Counted from the first letter of the stretch, positions 43,278 to 52,998 are shown. The stretch is 64,000 nucleotides of DNA from Hydrogenophaga pseudoflava NBRC 102511 (GCF_001592285.1 NZ_BCWQ01000001.1:434001-498000); one strand, 5' to 3'. The notes: generated from the sequence alone by a model not told the origin. A program made the numbers and translations.

Positions 43278-45322
43278 GGGGTTGCCCGCCGTTCGGGCCA
43301 GGACATCTGTTGAAACTGTTTCTGCAGCGCGGCCAGCGTATCCGGGCTGTGGGGCGCGTAGCGCAGTGCTTCGAGGCGCAGCAGCCAGGCACTCAGCTGC
43401 TGCGTGAAAAGGCCGTCACCAAGCTGCGCCGATGCGACGCGCGCCAGTTCGCGCGGTGTCGCGTGCTCACTGGCCTCGACGCCCAGTCGGGCCAGGCGCC
43501 GGCGCACGCGCGCCAGCGTGCGCAGCCAGGGGTCGTGCTGCTGGCGTTCCCACAGGGCCCAGGCGGCGCCCAGAAGGCTGACTACCACGATCACGCCGAT
43601 CAGCACATAGGCCAGATCGGTCCAGCTCGGCGACTCGAAGCCCAGGCTCTTGAGCAGGTCCAGCTGGCGGCCCTGGGTGTAGTTCAGCACCCACTGGTTC
43701 CAGCTGTTGTTCACCGCTTCCCAGACGTCGCGGAGTTGCTGCGCAAGGGTGGGATTCAGCGTGCCCAGGGCCGCCCCAATGGCGCCCTGGGGCGCCACCA
43801 ATCGCTCGAACGACCCGATGCGGGACGGTGCCACCGCGCTCGTGGGGTCCACACGCACCCAGCCCTGGCCCTGCAGCCAGACCTCGGCCCAGGCGTGGGC
43901 GTCGCGCTGGCGCACGGTCCAGTAGCCGTCGACGGCGTTGAGCTCGCCGCCCTGGTAGCCGGTGACGATGCGGGCCGGGATGTCGAGCGCGCGCATCAGG
44001 ATCACGAAGCTGGACGCGATGTGCTCGCAGAAGCCTTCCTTGCGGTCGAACCAGAACTCGTCGGCGGTGTGCTGGCCATAGACCCCGGGATCGAGTGTGT
44101 AGGTGTAGCCGCCGGTGCGCAGGCGGTTGAGTGCCGCCTCGATCAGCGCCGGAGCGGACTGCGGCCCCGACCCGTGCTCGCGCCGCAGCTCCTGGGCGAA
44201 GGCCAGGGTGCGCGGGTTGAAGCCGGCGGGCAGCGCGATCTGGTCCTGCAGCGCCAGCGACGGCTCCAGCGGACCGTGGCGGAAGCGGGTGTGGCTCTCG
44301 GCGCGGTAGCGCACCAGCTCGGTGAGTGGCCGGCGCACGAACCATTGCAGGTCGGGCGTCATGAAGGCCCGCATACCTTGCAGCTCGGGCGCCTGGCTCG
44401 CGGCCTCGAGCACGAACACCCAGGGCCGGTGGTTCGGCTCCATGGTGACTTCGTAACGGATCGGCTCACCCGCAAAGGTCAGGTTGGCCTGCAGCTCCAT
44501 GTGGGGCGGAAAGGTCGAGCGCAGCGGCTTCCATTCGACGCCGTCGAAATCGGTGAGCACCGGTCCGCGGAAATACAGCTCGCGCTGCGGCGGCACCGGA
44601 CCGTCAAAGCGCACACGCAGCGCAATGCGGTCGTCCAGCACCAGCTCGGCGATCTGGCCGACCCGCATCTTTCCGGACAGACCCGAGCGGCCGTCCATGC
44701 CGTCGCCCGGCACGCCCCACAGCGGCGAGAGGCGGGGGAACAGCATGAAGGCCACCACCATGATCGGCGCGCCCAGCAGGGCCAGCCGCGTCGCAATGCC
44801 CGCGGTCTGCCGCAGCGGCGGATGCCCCACCGGCATGTGGGCATTCACGACGGCGGTCAGCAACCCCAGCAGCGCCACCAGGATGCCGGCGGCCGTCAGC
44901 AGCGACTGCGAATAGAAGAAGTGCGTCAGCAGCGTGAAGAAACCGAGGAAGAACACCACGAAGGCATCGCGGCGCGCCCGCAGCTCCAGCGTCTTGAGCG
45001 CCAGCAGCACGACGATCAGCGTGACCCCTGCGTCGCGGCCGAGCAGGGTCTTGTGGGTCCACCAGGTGGCGGCGAGTGTGACCAGCAGCAGGCCGATGCG
45101 CCAGCGCCATCCGGGCAGCGGCCGGCCCCGCAGGGTGAGCGAGGCGCGCCAGACCAGCACGCAAGCGGTGAGCGCCGAGCACCACCACGGGATGTGCGGC
45201 ACCTGCATCATCACGACCCAGGCGATGACGGCCAGCAGGAACAGGGTGTCGCGCGTGTCCCTGGGCAAGGTGGCTGTCCAGCTTTCGCGGGAAGACGCGG
45301 AGCGGCGCAGGGGGAGTTTCAT
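43274..45322 (-). CDS. TgpA-type membrane transglutaminase (DUF3488)
   Basis: 682 residues. About six N-terminal membrane helices, then a periplasmic transglutaminase core with Cys in KEGFCEHIASSF near residue 430, His in DAHAWAEVW and Asp in VRVDPTSA, a further membrane helix (LAYVLIGVIVVVSLLG) and a C-terminal cytoplasmic DUF4129-like segment. TgpA of Pseudomonas aeruginosa is essential and linked to the cell envelope. Overlaps with both neighbours by four bases couple it to DUF58 and mltB. Confidence 0.9.
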   Translation of the reverse strand: MKLPLRRSASSRESWTATLPRDTRDTLFLLAVIAWVVMMQVPHIPWWCSALTACVLVWRASLTLRGRPLPGWRWRIGLLLVTLAATWWTHKTLLGRDAGVTLIVVLLALKTLELRARRDAFVVFFLGFFTLLTHFFYSQSLLTAAGILVALLGLLTAVVNAHMPVGHPPLRQTAGIATRLALLGAPIMVVAFMLFPRLSPLWGVPGDGMDGRSGLSGKMRVGQIAELVLDDRIALRVRFDGPVPPQRELYFRGPVLTDFDGVEWKPLRSTFPPHMELQANLTFAGEPIRYEVTMEPNHRPWVFVLEAASQAPELQGMRAFMTPDLQWFVRRPLTELVRYRAESHTRFRHGPLEPSLALQDQIALPAGFNPRTLAFAQELRREHGSGPQSAPALIEAALNRLRTGGYTYTLDPGVYGQHTADEFWFDRKEGFCEHIASSFVILMRALDIPARIVTGYQGGELNAVDGYWTVRQRDAHAWAEVWLQGQGWVRVDPTSAVAPSRIGSFERLVAPQGAIGAALGTLNPTLAQQLRDVWEAVNNSWNQWVLNYTQGRQLDLLKSLGFESPSWTDLAYVLIGVIVVVSLLGAAWALWERQQHDPWLRTLARVRRRLARLGVEASEHATPRELARVASAQLGDGLFTQQLSAWLLRLEALRYAPHSPDTLAALQKQFQQMSWPERRATP

Positions 45323-46311
45323 ACCAGGGCCAGCGCCTCCAGGCAGCGGGCGCGGTGGGTCGGGCCCTGGTCGGGGGCCAGTTCGCGGCCGGGGATGCGC
45401 AGGCCATAGTCCAGCCCCAGGCGCTCGGCCATCAGCACCCAGGCGGTGAGGCGCGACAGGCGGGATTCGAGGTCGGGGGCGCCGCAGCGGGTGTGGTCCA
45501 GCCAGAGCTGCTGGCGCTGCGTGGACAGGGCATCGCGGCTGACCAGGTCGTCGCGACCGGCGGCAAAGGTCTGCGCCGCCTTCTTCCAGACGATGGATTT
45601 CTGCGGGTCGCCCCGCCGGTAGGCGCGCACGCCGTCGAACTCGCCGGTGGTCTGCACGCTCGCGCTGCCGGCGAAGCCCGGCTGCGGCTCACCGGGCGGC
45701 AGCGGCGGCGGGTGGGTCTCGGGTGCGGGGTAGACCAGCACCTGGGCCGCGGGGCGCCACACGGTCCAGACGCGGAAGGTGCCCATGGGAAACAGCGTGA
45801 CCGCAGTCAGCGGCGCCAGCGCGTGCAGGCCGCGCCGGGCAAACACCGCTGCGACCTGCAGGCGCGTGCTGCCCTGGGCCGGCACATCGGTCCACGCCAG
45901 GTGTGTGTCGCCAGCGGATGCATCACCGATCACGCCAATGCCGATGCCGTGGCGCGCCTTGCCCTGTTCGTTGGCCAGCCGGATGTCCAGCGCCGCTGCG
46001 TGGCCGGCATGCACCGGCGCGGGCGGACTCAGGTGCAGGGTGAGGCCGCGCAGGTTGGCGTGGCTGCTGTGCATGCCGGTCAGCGCACTGCCGGCCAGCA
46101 GGAAGGTCAGCAGATAACCCAGGTTCAGCTGGTAGTTGATGCTGCCCACCAGCAGCAGGAGCAGGGTCAGCGCCAGCATCCAGCCGGCGCGGGTGGGCAG
46201 GATGTAGACGTTGCGCTGGGTCAGCAGCAGGGTGTCGCTGCGCGGCAGCCGCGCATGGAACCACTGTCGCAGCCGTCGGCGCAGGGCGTGCAGCGGGGCC
46301 AGCGGGCTCAC
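45319..46311 (-). CDS. DUF58 domain protein
   Basis: 330 residues with two membrane helices near the N-terminus (AGWMLALTLLLLLVG and LGYLLTFLLAGSALTG) and a soluble VWA-like DUF58 domain, recognised by VRAYRRGDPQKSIVWKKAAQ. DUF58 proteins are the regular companions of MoxR ATPases and are thought to be their client or adaptor. It overlaps moxR and the tgpA-like gene by four bases each. Confidence 0.88.
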   Translation of the reverse strand: MSPLAPLHALRRRLRQWFHARLPRSDTLLLTQRNVYILPTRAGWMLALTLLLLLVGSINYQLNLGYLLTFLLAGSALTGMHSSHANLRGLTLHLSPPAPVHAGHAAALDIRLANEQGKARHGIGIGVIGDASAGDTHLAWTDVPAQGSTRLQVAAVFARRGLHALAPLTAVTLFPMGTFRVWTVWRPAAQVLVYPAPETHPPPLPPGEPQPGFAGSASVQTTGEFDGVRAYRRGDPQKSIVWKKAAQTFAAGRDDLVSRDALSTQRQQLWLDHTRCGAPDLESRLSRLTAWVLMAERLGLDYGLRIPGRELAPDQGPTHRARCLEALALV

Positions 46312-47228
46312 GGGATGGGCGTGGCGTCGATCATGGCCCGCACCTGCTCCATCGCTCCGCGGCCGGCGTCACTGACTGGCACCAGCCGGTGCGCGGCGGT
46401 CTGCGGCAGGATGGCGGCGATGTCGTCCGGCGCCACGTAATTGCGCCCTTGCAGAAAGGCCTGCGCCTTGGCGGCCCGCACCACCGCCAGCGCGGCCCGG
46501 GGCGAGAGCCCCTGGGCGAACCAGCGGCCCGAGCGCGTGGCGGCCACCAGGTCCTGCAGGTACTCCAGCACCGGCTCGGCCGCGTGGACGGCCAGCACAT
46601 CGGCCTGCAGCCGTGCGAGGTCGGCCGGCGAGAGCACGGCCGGCAGTTGTTCGATCAGCTCGCGCCGGTCGGCGCCGCGCAGCAGCTCGCGCTCGGCGGC
46701 GCGGTCCGGATAGCCCAGCGAGATGCGCATGTGGAAGCGGTCCAGCTGCGATTCGGGCAGGGCGTAGGTGCCGAGCTGGTCGAACGGGTTCTGGGTGGCG
46801 ATCACGAAGAAGGGCACCGGCAGGGCCCGGGTCTGCCCCTCGACAGTGACCTGCTTTTCCTCCATGGCTTCGAGCAGCGCGCTCTGGGTCTTGGGGCTGG
46901 CGCGGTTGATTTCGTCGGCCAGCAGCACCTGCGCGAACACCGGACCGGGGTGGAACACGAAACCCTCGCGGCCGCGTTCGTAGATGGAGATGCCGACCAG
47001 GTCGCTGGGCATCAGGTCGGCGGTGAACTGCACGCGCGCAAACTGCAGTCCGAAAGACCGCGACAGCGCATGGGCGAGGGTGGTTTTGCCGACCCCGGGA
47101 ACGTCCTCGATCAGCAGGTGTCCACCGGCCAGAAGACAGCCGACACAGTCTGAAACCTGGGCCGATTTGCCCACAATGACCGTGTTAAGCTGGTCCAGAA
47201 GCTGTCTGATTTTTGTGTCGGCTTGCAT
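46308..47228 (-). CDS. MoxR-family AAA+ ATPase
   Basis: 306 residues. Walker A DVPGVGKTTLAHAL, Walker B VLLADEINRASPKTQSALLEAM, sensor 1 ATQNPFDQLGTYALPESQ and the C-terminal lid are all present. It acts as a chaperone-like remodeller, with DUF58 and the transglutaminase as the likely clients. It is the first gene of the operon, and its start is only 26 bases from the divergent deacetylase gene, so its promoter lies within or next to that coding sequence. Confidence 0.92.
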   Translation of the reverse strand: MQADTKIRQLLDQLNTVIVGKSAQVSDCVGCLLAGGHLLIEDVPGVGKTTLAHALSRSFGLQFARVQFTADLMPSDLVGISIYERGREGFVFHPGPVFAQVLLADEINRASPKTQSALLEAMEEKQVTVEGQTRALPVPFFVIATQNPFDQLGTYALPESQLDRFHMRISLGYPDRAAERELLRGADRRELIEQLPAVLSPADLARLQADVLAVHAAEPVLEYLQDLVAATRSGRWFAQGLSPRAALAVVRAAKAQAFLQGRNYVAPDDIAAILPQTAAHRLVPVSDAGRGAMEQVRAMIDATPIP

Positions 47229-47254
47229 GCCGCGAACCTTACCGTAAAAAAGTG

Positions 47255-48208
47255 ATGAGCCAGTCCACCGGTTATTTCACCCACAGGGACTGCTGGCGGC
47301 ACGAGATGGGGCCGGGGCACCCGGAATGCCCCGCCCGCCTGGATGCGATCCAGGACCGTCTGCTGGCCTCCGGGCTGGACATTGCCCTGGACAAGCGCGA
47401 GGCCACCGCGGCCGCCCTGGCCGACCTCGAACTGGCCCATGGCCGCATGCACCTGGCGGCGCTGCGCGGCCTGTCGGACCAGCTGCGCGACGACATCGCC
47501 GCCGGCGGCCCGGACCATGCGCAGATCGACCCCGACACCTCGATCAATGTGCACAGCTGGGACGCGATCCTGATGGCCGCGGGCGCCGCCATCGACGCCA
47601 CCGACGCGGTCATGGCCGGCGAGCTGGCCAACGCCTTCTGTGCGGTGCGTCCGCCGGGTCATCACGCCACGCGCAACCAGGCCATGGGCTTCTGCTTCGT
47701 CAACAACGTGGCGGTGGCGGCCAAGTACGCCCTGGAGCGCCACGGCCTGCAGCGCGTGGCCATCATCGACTTCGACGTGCACCACGGCAACGGCACCGAG
47801 GACATCGTCGCGGGCGACGAGCGCATCCTCATGTGCAGCTTCTACCAGCACCCCTTCTACCCACCCTGGAACCACTCGACCGCACCCAACCTGGTGAACC
47901 TTCCGGTGCCGGCGTACACCAAGGGCATGGATGTGAGGGAGCTGATCGACATGATGTGGCTGCCCCGGCTCGATGCCCACCGGCCGCAGATGATCTTCAT
48001 CAGCGCCGGCTTCGACGCTCACCGCGAAGACGACATGGGCCAGATGGGGCTGGTGGAGAACGACTACGCCTGGATCACCGAACGCATCAAGGAAGTCGCG
48101 AAGCGCCACGCCCAGGGCCGCATCGTGAGCTGCCTCGAAGGAGGCTACGACCTCAGCGCTCTGGCGCGGAGTGTCGAGGCGCATCTGCGTGTGCTGGCGG
48201 GGCTTTGA
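47255..48208 (+). CDS. Histone-deacetylase-family amidohydrolase
   Basis: 317 residues. Zn site and catalytic residues are in RPPGHHATRNQAMGFCF, IDFDVHHGNGTEDI and FISAGFDAHREDD, with GGYDLSAL near the end, as in bacterial class II HDAC-like enzymes such as acetylpolyamine amidohydrolase and acetoin-utilisation-type proteins. It removes acyl groups from amines, and the substrate is unknown. A GTG three bases upstream is also possible as start. Confidence 0.88.
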   Translation: MSQSTGYFTHRDCWRHEMGPGHPECPARLDAIQDRLLASGLDIALDKREATAAALADLELAHGRMHLAALRGLSDQLRDDIAAGGPDHAQIDPDTSINVHSWDAILMAAGAAIDATDAVMAGELANAFCAVRPPGHHATRNQAMGFCFVNNVAVAAKYALERHGLQRVAIIDFDVHHGNGTEDIVAGDERILMCSFYQHPFYPPWNHSTAPNLVNLPVPAYTKGMDVRELIDMMWLPRLDAHRPQMIFISAGFDAHREDDMGQMGLVENDYAWITERIKEVAKRHAQGRIVSCLEGGYDLSALARSVEAHLRVLAGL

Positions 48209-48254
48209 CTGGAACGAGAGACGCCCTGTGAGGCCGAACGGGTTTTGAACTGAG

Positions 48255-49145
48255 ATGCTGAAGAAAGTACTGAAAAGGATGCCAGGTCTGAGAGGCCTGG
48301 CCCAGGAGCTGACGGATCTGCGCCTGCAGGTGCAGGCGGGTCAGGAGCGCGAGCAAAGGGCCCATGAAGAGCGCTTGCGGTTGCAAGGGGAGCTGCAGCA
48401 GGCCCGTGACATGATCGGTCGACTGCAGTTGTGCGGGGCCAGCTCTGATCTGGACGACATCCTGCTGCCGGAAGCTGGTTCGCGAGCGCCTGCCTTCTGC
48501 GGGCACAGCGTCGTCTGGCCTTGGTTGCAGGAGCACATCAACCGGCCAGGGCTGGAGGTGCTGGAAATCGGCTCTCGGCTGGTGGTGGCGCGCGCGCTCT
48601 GGAAGGAGTACCTGCCCGATGTGCAGTACACCGGGTTCGACTACCTGCCGGGCCCCAATGTGGACGTGGTGGGCGACGCTCACCGCCTCTCGCAGTACCT
48701 CCCCGGCCGACAGTTCGACTTCGTCTTCTCCTGTGCGGTCTTCGAGCATCTTGTGTGCCCATGGCTCGTGGTGGAGGAGATTTCGAAGGTGCTGCGCCCG
48801 GGGGGCAAGGCGTTCATCGAAACCCATTTTTCCTTCTCGGAACACGAAGCGCCGTGGCACTTCTTCCAGTTCAACAGCCGCGCCCTGGAGCAGCTGTTTC
48901 ACCCGAGGCTGGGTTTCCGGGTGATCGACAGCGGTCTCTCAAGCCCCATCGTCGGCCGCTTCGCCAAGGGAAGCCAGGGCTACCTGCTGGATCAGCCGGT
49001 GAACAACCTGTACGGCCACTCGGAGATCGTGGTGGAGAAGGTCGGTCCCGCGGACCCGGCCTTCTCCTGGCGCGATGTGGCGCAGGATCTTGCCGCCACC
49101 AGCTCCTATCCGCCTCCCGTGGCATCTGTTTCTGATACGCAATGA
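48255..49145 (+). CDS. SAM-dependent methyltransferase with N-terminal coiled coil
   Basis: 296 residues. Residues 1-60 form a charged coiled coil (LTDLRLQVQAGQEREQRAHE), then comes a class I methyltransferase-like fold: LEVLEIGSRLVVARALW is the cofactor loop, FDYLPGPNVDVVGDAH motif II, FDFVFSCAVFEHLV motif III and LRPGGKAFIETHF motif IV. Such proteins are often found with surface-glycan genes, but none are nearby. It overlaps the enoyl-CoA hydratase start by four bases (ATGA). Function not known. Confidence 0.75.
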   Translation: MLKKVLKRMPGLRGLAQELTDLRLQVQAGQEREQRAHEERLRLQGELQQARDMIGRLQLCGASSDLDDILLPEAGSRAPAFCGHSVVWPWLQEHINRPGLEVLEIGSRLVVARALWKEYLPDVQYTGFDYLPGPNVDVVGDAHRLSQYLPGRQFDFVFSCAVFEHLVCPWLVVEEISKVLRPGGKAFIETHFSFSEHEAPWHFFQFNSRALEQLFHPRLGFRVIDSGLSSPIVGRFAKGSQGYLLDQPVNNLYGHSEIVVEKVGPADPAFSWRDVAQDLAATSSYPPPVASVSDTQ

Positions 49146-49915
49146 ACGACCTTGTCCTGATGCGCACCCGCGACGACCGCGGCGTGCACACACTCACACT
49201 GAACAACCCCAGGGCCTTCAACGTCCTGTCCGAGGCCATGATGGCCGCGTTCCAGCGGGCGCTGGACGACGTGGCCGCCGACCCCTCGGCGCGCGCTGTG
49301 GTGATCGCCGCCGAGGGCCGCGCCTTCTGCGCGGGACACGATCTCAAGGAGATGAAGGCACGTCCCGAGCTGGCCTACTACCAGTCCCTGTTTGCGACCT
49401 GCTCGAAGCTGATGCTGTCGATCCGCAAGCTGGAAGTTCCGGTGATCGCACGCGTCCATGGCCTGGCCACCGCCGCCGGCTGCCAGCTCGTCGCCCAGTG
49501 CGACCTGGCAGTGGCCGTGGAAGAGGCGAGTTTCGGCGTCAACGGCATCGACGTTGGCCTGTTCTGCGCGACGCCCAGCGTGGCGTTGTCGCGCAACATG
49601 CTGCCCAAGCAGGCCATGGAGATGCTGCTGACCGGTGACTTCATCTCGGCCGAAGAGGCGAAGGCCCGCGGGCTGGTCAACCGTGTGGTGGCGGCCGACG
49701 CCCTGGACGCCGAAGTGGCCGCGTTGGTCGACCGCATCCTGGGCAAACCGCGCGAGGCGCTCGCGATGGGCAAGGCGCTGTTCTACCGGCAGCTGGAAAC
49801 CGGCATGGAATCGGCGTACCAACTGGCCGGCCAGACCATGGCCTGCAACATGGTGCACGAGGTGGCGCAGGAGGGTGTGCAGGCCTTCATCGAGAAGAGG
49901 GCGCCCCGATGGTGA
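49142..49915 (+). CDS. Enoyl-CoA hydratase/isomerase family protein
   Basis: 257 residues, the crotonase fold. The oxyanion-hole segments are AFCAGHDLKEM (near residue 60) and GLATAAGCQLVAQCDLAVAVE (quoted piece: ATAAGCQLVAQCD). The usual Glu of hydratases is not obvious at the second position, so the reaction could be other than hydration, such as a related acyl-CoA step. It overlaps the next gene, which starts at 49909, by seven bases. Confidence 0.85.
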   Translation: MNDLVLMRTRDDRGVHTLTLNNPRAFNVLSEAMMAAFQRALDDVAADPSARAVVIAAEGRAFCAGHDLKEMKARPELAYYQSLFATCSKLMLSIRKLEVPVIARVHGLATAAGCQLVAQCDLAVAVEEASFGVNGIDVGLFCATPSVALSRNMLPKQAMEMLLTGDFISAEEAKARGLVNRVVAADALDAEVAALVDRILGKPREALAMGKALFYRQLETGMESAYQLAGQTMACNMVHEVAQEGVQAFIEKRAPRW

Positions 49916-51198
49916 GCAACAACAGCGCTGCACCACCGCCCATTCAGGACTTCGACGCCTGGCTTTCCGGATTCCAGCAGACCACCGTGTGGATCGAACT
50001 CGGCGTGCTGGCGCTGTGCGTCGGCATGGCCTGGGGGCTGGGGGCCCTGCTGCGGCGCGCGCTCAACATGCAGCAGGAAGGGTCGTCGATCCTGTTCGGC
50101 CGGCAGGTGATCGACGGCGTGCTGTTTCCCGTGCTTCTGCTGACCCTGGCCTATGTGGCGCGCAGTGCGTTGGCCCAGCAGGTGCCACTGGCGGTGTTCA
50201 AGGTCGCCATTCCGGTGCTGGTGTCCCTGGTGGTGATCCGGTTCGGTGTGAAAGTGCTGCAGGCGGCGTTCTCGTCGGCGCCCTGGGTGCGGGTGATGGA
50301 GCGCACCATCTCCTGGTTGGCCTGGGGCTTCATGGTGCTGTGGGTCAGCGGCCTGCTGCCCATCGTGCTGGAAGAGATGGAGCAGATCACCTGGAAGATG
50401 GGCGCCAGCACGGTGAGTCTGCGCACCCTGATCGAAGGGGCGCTGACTGCGGGCGCCATGCTCATCGTGACACTCTGGATTTCTGCGGCGCTCGAAGCGC
50501 GCCTGCTCAAGTCGGCGATCGGCGGCGACCTGTCGCTGCGCAAGGCGCTGAGCAATGCGACCCGCGCCATCCTGATGTTCCTGGGCCTGATCGTCGCGTT
50601 GTCCGCGGTGGGCATCGACCTGACGGCGCTGTCCGTGCTCGGCGGCGCGGTGGGTGTGGGCATCGGCTTCGGCCTGCAGAAGCTGGCGGCCAACTACGTC
50701 AGCGGCTTCGTGATCCTGGCCGAGCGCAGCATGCGCATCGGCGACAACGTGCGCGTCGACAACTTCGAAGGGCGCATCACCGACATCACCACCCGCTACA
50801 CCCTGATCCGCTCGGCGGCGGGGCGCGAGTCCATCGTGCCCAACGAGATGCTCATCACCAACCGGGTGGAGAACCTGTCGCTGGCCGACCCGAAGGTGTG
50901 GCAGTCCACCGTGGTGTCGGTGGGCTACGACAGCGATGTGGACGCGGTGCGGCGCCTGCTGGTGGAGGCCGCGCTGGCGCAGCCGCGCGTGCTGCGCGAG
51001 CCGGCGCCGAGTGCTGCGCTGTCGGCCTTTGGGGCGGACGGGCTGGAGTTCACGCTGGGGTACTGGATCGCCGATCCGGAGAATGGTCAGCTGAACCTGC
51101 GCTCCGACATCAACCTGGCGGTGCTGGCCGCGCTGCGCATGCACGGCATCGAGATTCCGTATCCGCAGCGCGTGGTGCACATGCGCCCCACCAGCTGA
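49909..51198 (+). CDS. MscS-family mechanosensitive channel
   Basis: 429 residues. Four to five membrane helices come first, then the pore-lining helix and beta domain: LGGAVGVGIGFGLQKLAANY, RSMRIGDNVRVDNFEGRI and TRYTLIRSAAGRESIVPNE are MscS signatures. It releases solutes on osmotic downshock or has a related role. It starts inside the hydratase gene, which is unrelated in function. Confidence 0.9.
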   Translation: MVSNNSAAPPPIQDFDAWLSGFQQTTVWIELGVLALCVGMAWGLGALLRRALNMQQEGSSILFGRQVIDGVLFPVLLLTLAYVARSALAQQVPLAVFKVAIPVLVSLVVIRFGVKVLQAAFSSAPWVRVMERTISWLAWGFMVLWVSGLLPIVLEEMEQITWKMGASTVSLRTLIEGALTAGAMLIVTLWISAALEARLLKSAIGGDLSLRKALSNATRAILMFLGLIVALSAVGIDLTALSVLGGAVGVGIGFGLQKLAANYVSGFVILAERSMRIGDNVRVDNFEGRITDITTRYTLIRSAAGRESIVPNEMLITNRVENLSLADPKVWQSTVVSVGYDSDVDAVRRLLVEAALAQPRVLREPAPSAALSAFGADGLEFTLGYWIADPENGQLNLRSDINLAVLAALRMHGIEIPYPQRVVHMRPTS

Positions 51199-51211
51199 GC
51201 GGTGCAGGCCC

Positions 51212-52507
51212 TCAGCGGGCCATGAAACCGGGCAACCAGAGCGAGATGATGGGGAAAGCGATCAGGATGCCCAGGCGCACGATGTCGGCCATCACAAAGG
51301 GCCAGACACCGCGGTAGAGCGTGGTGAGCTTGACTGCGGGCAGCAGCGAGTTGAGCACGAAGAGGTTCAGACCCACCGGGGGCGAGATCATGCCGATTTC
51401 CACGATGGTGACGATCAGGATGCCGAACCACACGGGATCGAAGCCCAGGCCGGTGATGACCGGGAAGAACACGGGAATGGTCAGCAACACGATGGCCAGT
51501 TCCTCCATCACCATGCCCAGAGCGAGGTAGATACCCATCATCACGATGACCACCATGATGGGGTTGGGGCTGAACTGCAGCACGAAGTCGCGCAGGTCAC
51601 CCGGCATGCTGGTGAAGTTGATGAAGCTGGTGAACACCATGGCTCCGATGAGGATGGTGAACAGCATGGCCGTGGTGCGCGCGCTCTCCTGCAGGATGTC
51701 CATGACCACGCGCGGCGTGAGCGTGCGGCGGGCCAGTGCAAACAGGAAGGCGCCCGCCGCGCCCACCCCAGCACCCTCGGTGGCGGTGAACACGCCACCG
51801 TAGATGCCACCAATGACCAGTGCGAACAGCAGGGCGACGCTCCAGATGCCGCGGATGGCGGCCAGACGCTGCGGCCATGTGAAGCGTTCGGCCGGCGGGC
51901 CCGCTGCGGGGTCGCGCCAGGTGACGAACACCACCGCCATGCACAGGCAGACGATGGCCACGATGCCGGGCAGGATGCCGGCAATGAACAGCTTGCCGAT
52001 GTCGGTCTCGGTGATGATCCCGTAGATGACCAGGATGGTGGACGGCGGGATGAGGATGCCCAGCGTACCGCCCGAGGCGATCGATCCGGTGGCCAGCGTG
52101 TCCTTGTAGCCGTGGGCCTTCATCTCGGGATAGGCCACGCGCGACATGGTGGCGGCGGTGGCGATGGAGGAGCCGCAGATGGAGCCGAAGCCGCCCGAGG
52201 CGATGATGCTGGCCATGGCCAGCCCGCCGCGGCGGTGCCCCACGAAGGCGTTGGCGGCGGTGAACAGTTCCTTGGCCATGCCCGCGCGCGCCACCAGATT
52301 CCCCATCAGCACGAACAGCGGAATCACCGATAGCACGTAGTGAAAGCCGGTCTCGAAGATCACCTGGCTGGTGCTGGCAAAGGCCGGCTGCCAGCCGCGC
52401 ATCAGGCCCAGTCCCCCCAGGCCGGCAATGGTCATGGCCACAGCCAGGGGCACACGCAGGAAGGCCAGCGCGAACACCACCAGGAAACCCAGCAGTGCGG
52501 CGGTCAT
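51212..52507 (-). CDS. dctM: TRAP transporter large permease (DctM)
   Basis: 431 residues with about twelve membrane segments. Conserved pieces are LLGFLVVFALAFLRVPLAVAM, FVLMGNLVARAGMAKELF, GGFGSICGSSIATAATMSR and GTLGILIPPSTILVIYG. It is the transport subunit that uses an ion gradient to bring in organic acids bound by DctP. The ATG overlaps the dctQ stop by four bases. Its end pairs with the end of the mscS-like gene in an inverted repeat. Confidence 0.92.
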   Translation of the reverse strand: MTAALLGFLVVFALAFLRVPLAVAMTIAGLGGLGLMRGWQPAFASTSQVIFETGFHYVLSVIPLFVLMGNLVARAGMAKELFTAANAFVGHRRGGLAMASIIASGGFGSICGSSIATAATMSRVAYPEMKAHGYKDTLATGSIASGGTLGILIPPSTILVIYGIITETDIGKLFIAGILPGIVAIVCLCMAVVFVTWRDPAAGPPAERFTWPQRLAAIRGIWSVALLFALVIGGIYGGVFTATEGAGVGAAGAFLFALARRTLTPRVVMDILQESARTTAMLFTILIGAMVFTSFINFTSMPGDLRDFVLQFSPNPIMVVIVMMGIYLALGMVMEELAIVLLTIPVFFPVITGLGFDPVWFGILIVTIVEIGMISPPVGLNLFVLNSLLPAVKLTTLYRGVWPFVMADIVRLGILIAFPIISLWLPGFMAR

Positions 52508-52998
52508 GGCGTGGTCTCCCCGTGGGCCACCGGAATGGGTGGCGAGAACACGAAGAGGGCATGCACCAGCGCGGTCAGCAGCAGCAGCGCCGCCATCAGC
52601 CAGGCGACAGGGGATATGGCCAGCTGCAGGTGAACCGTGGTGTCGCCGTATTCGGCAAAGCGCTGGGCGCGCGTGGTCATGAGCCAGGCCAGCAGGCCGA
52701 AGGTGCCGGCACAGACCAGGTGCACCAGCCGCGCCTGAATGCCCTTGAGCCAGGCCGGGACGACGGCGTCCAGCGAGTCGAACACCACATGTTCGCTGCG
52801 CCATGAAACCAGCGGCAGCGCGCCGAAGATGACGATGACCATGAGGATCTCCGTCAGCTCCAGCCCGCCGGGCACGGAATGGTTGAAGAACTTGCGGCCC
52901 GTCACGTCGATGAGGGTGAGCCACATGATGGCGAACAGCGCCATGGATGCGATCAGGCCGCTGGACCAGCGCAGAAACTTCTCGGGGGTCTGGAGCAT
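52504..52998 (-). CDS. dctQ: TRAP transporter small permease (DctQ)
   Basis: 164 residues from the ATG at 52998; a TTG at 53019 would add seven residues. Four hydrophobic helices, and the typical IDVTGRKFFNHSVPGGLELTEILM region (quoted piece: DVTGRKFFNHSVPGGLELTE). It forms the membrane unit with DctM. A strong hairpin just upstream separates it from dctP. Confidence 0.87.
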   Translation of the reverse strand: MLQTPEKFLRWSSGLIASMALFAIMWLTLIDVTGRKFFNHSVPGGLELTEILMVIVIFGALPLVSWRSEHVVFDSLDAVVPAWLKGIQARLVHLVCAGTFGLLAWLMTTRAQRFAEYGDTTVHLQLAISPVAWLMAALLLLTALVHALFVFSPPIPVAHGETTP

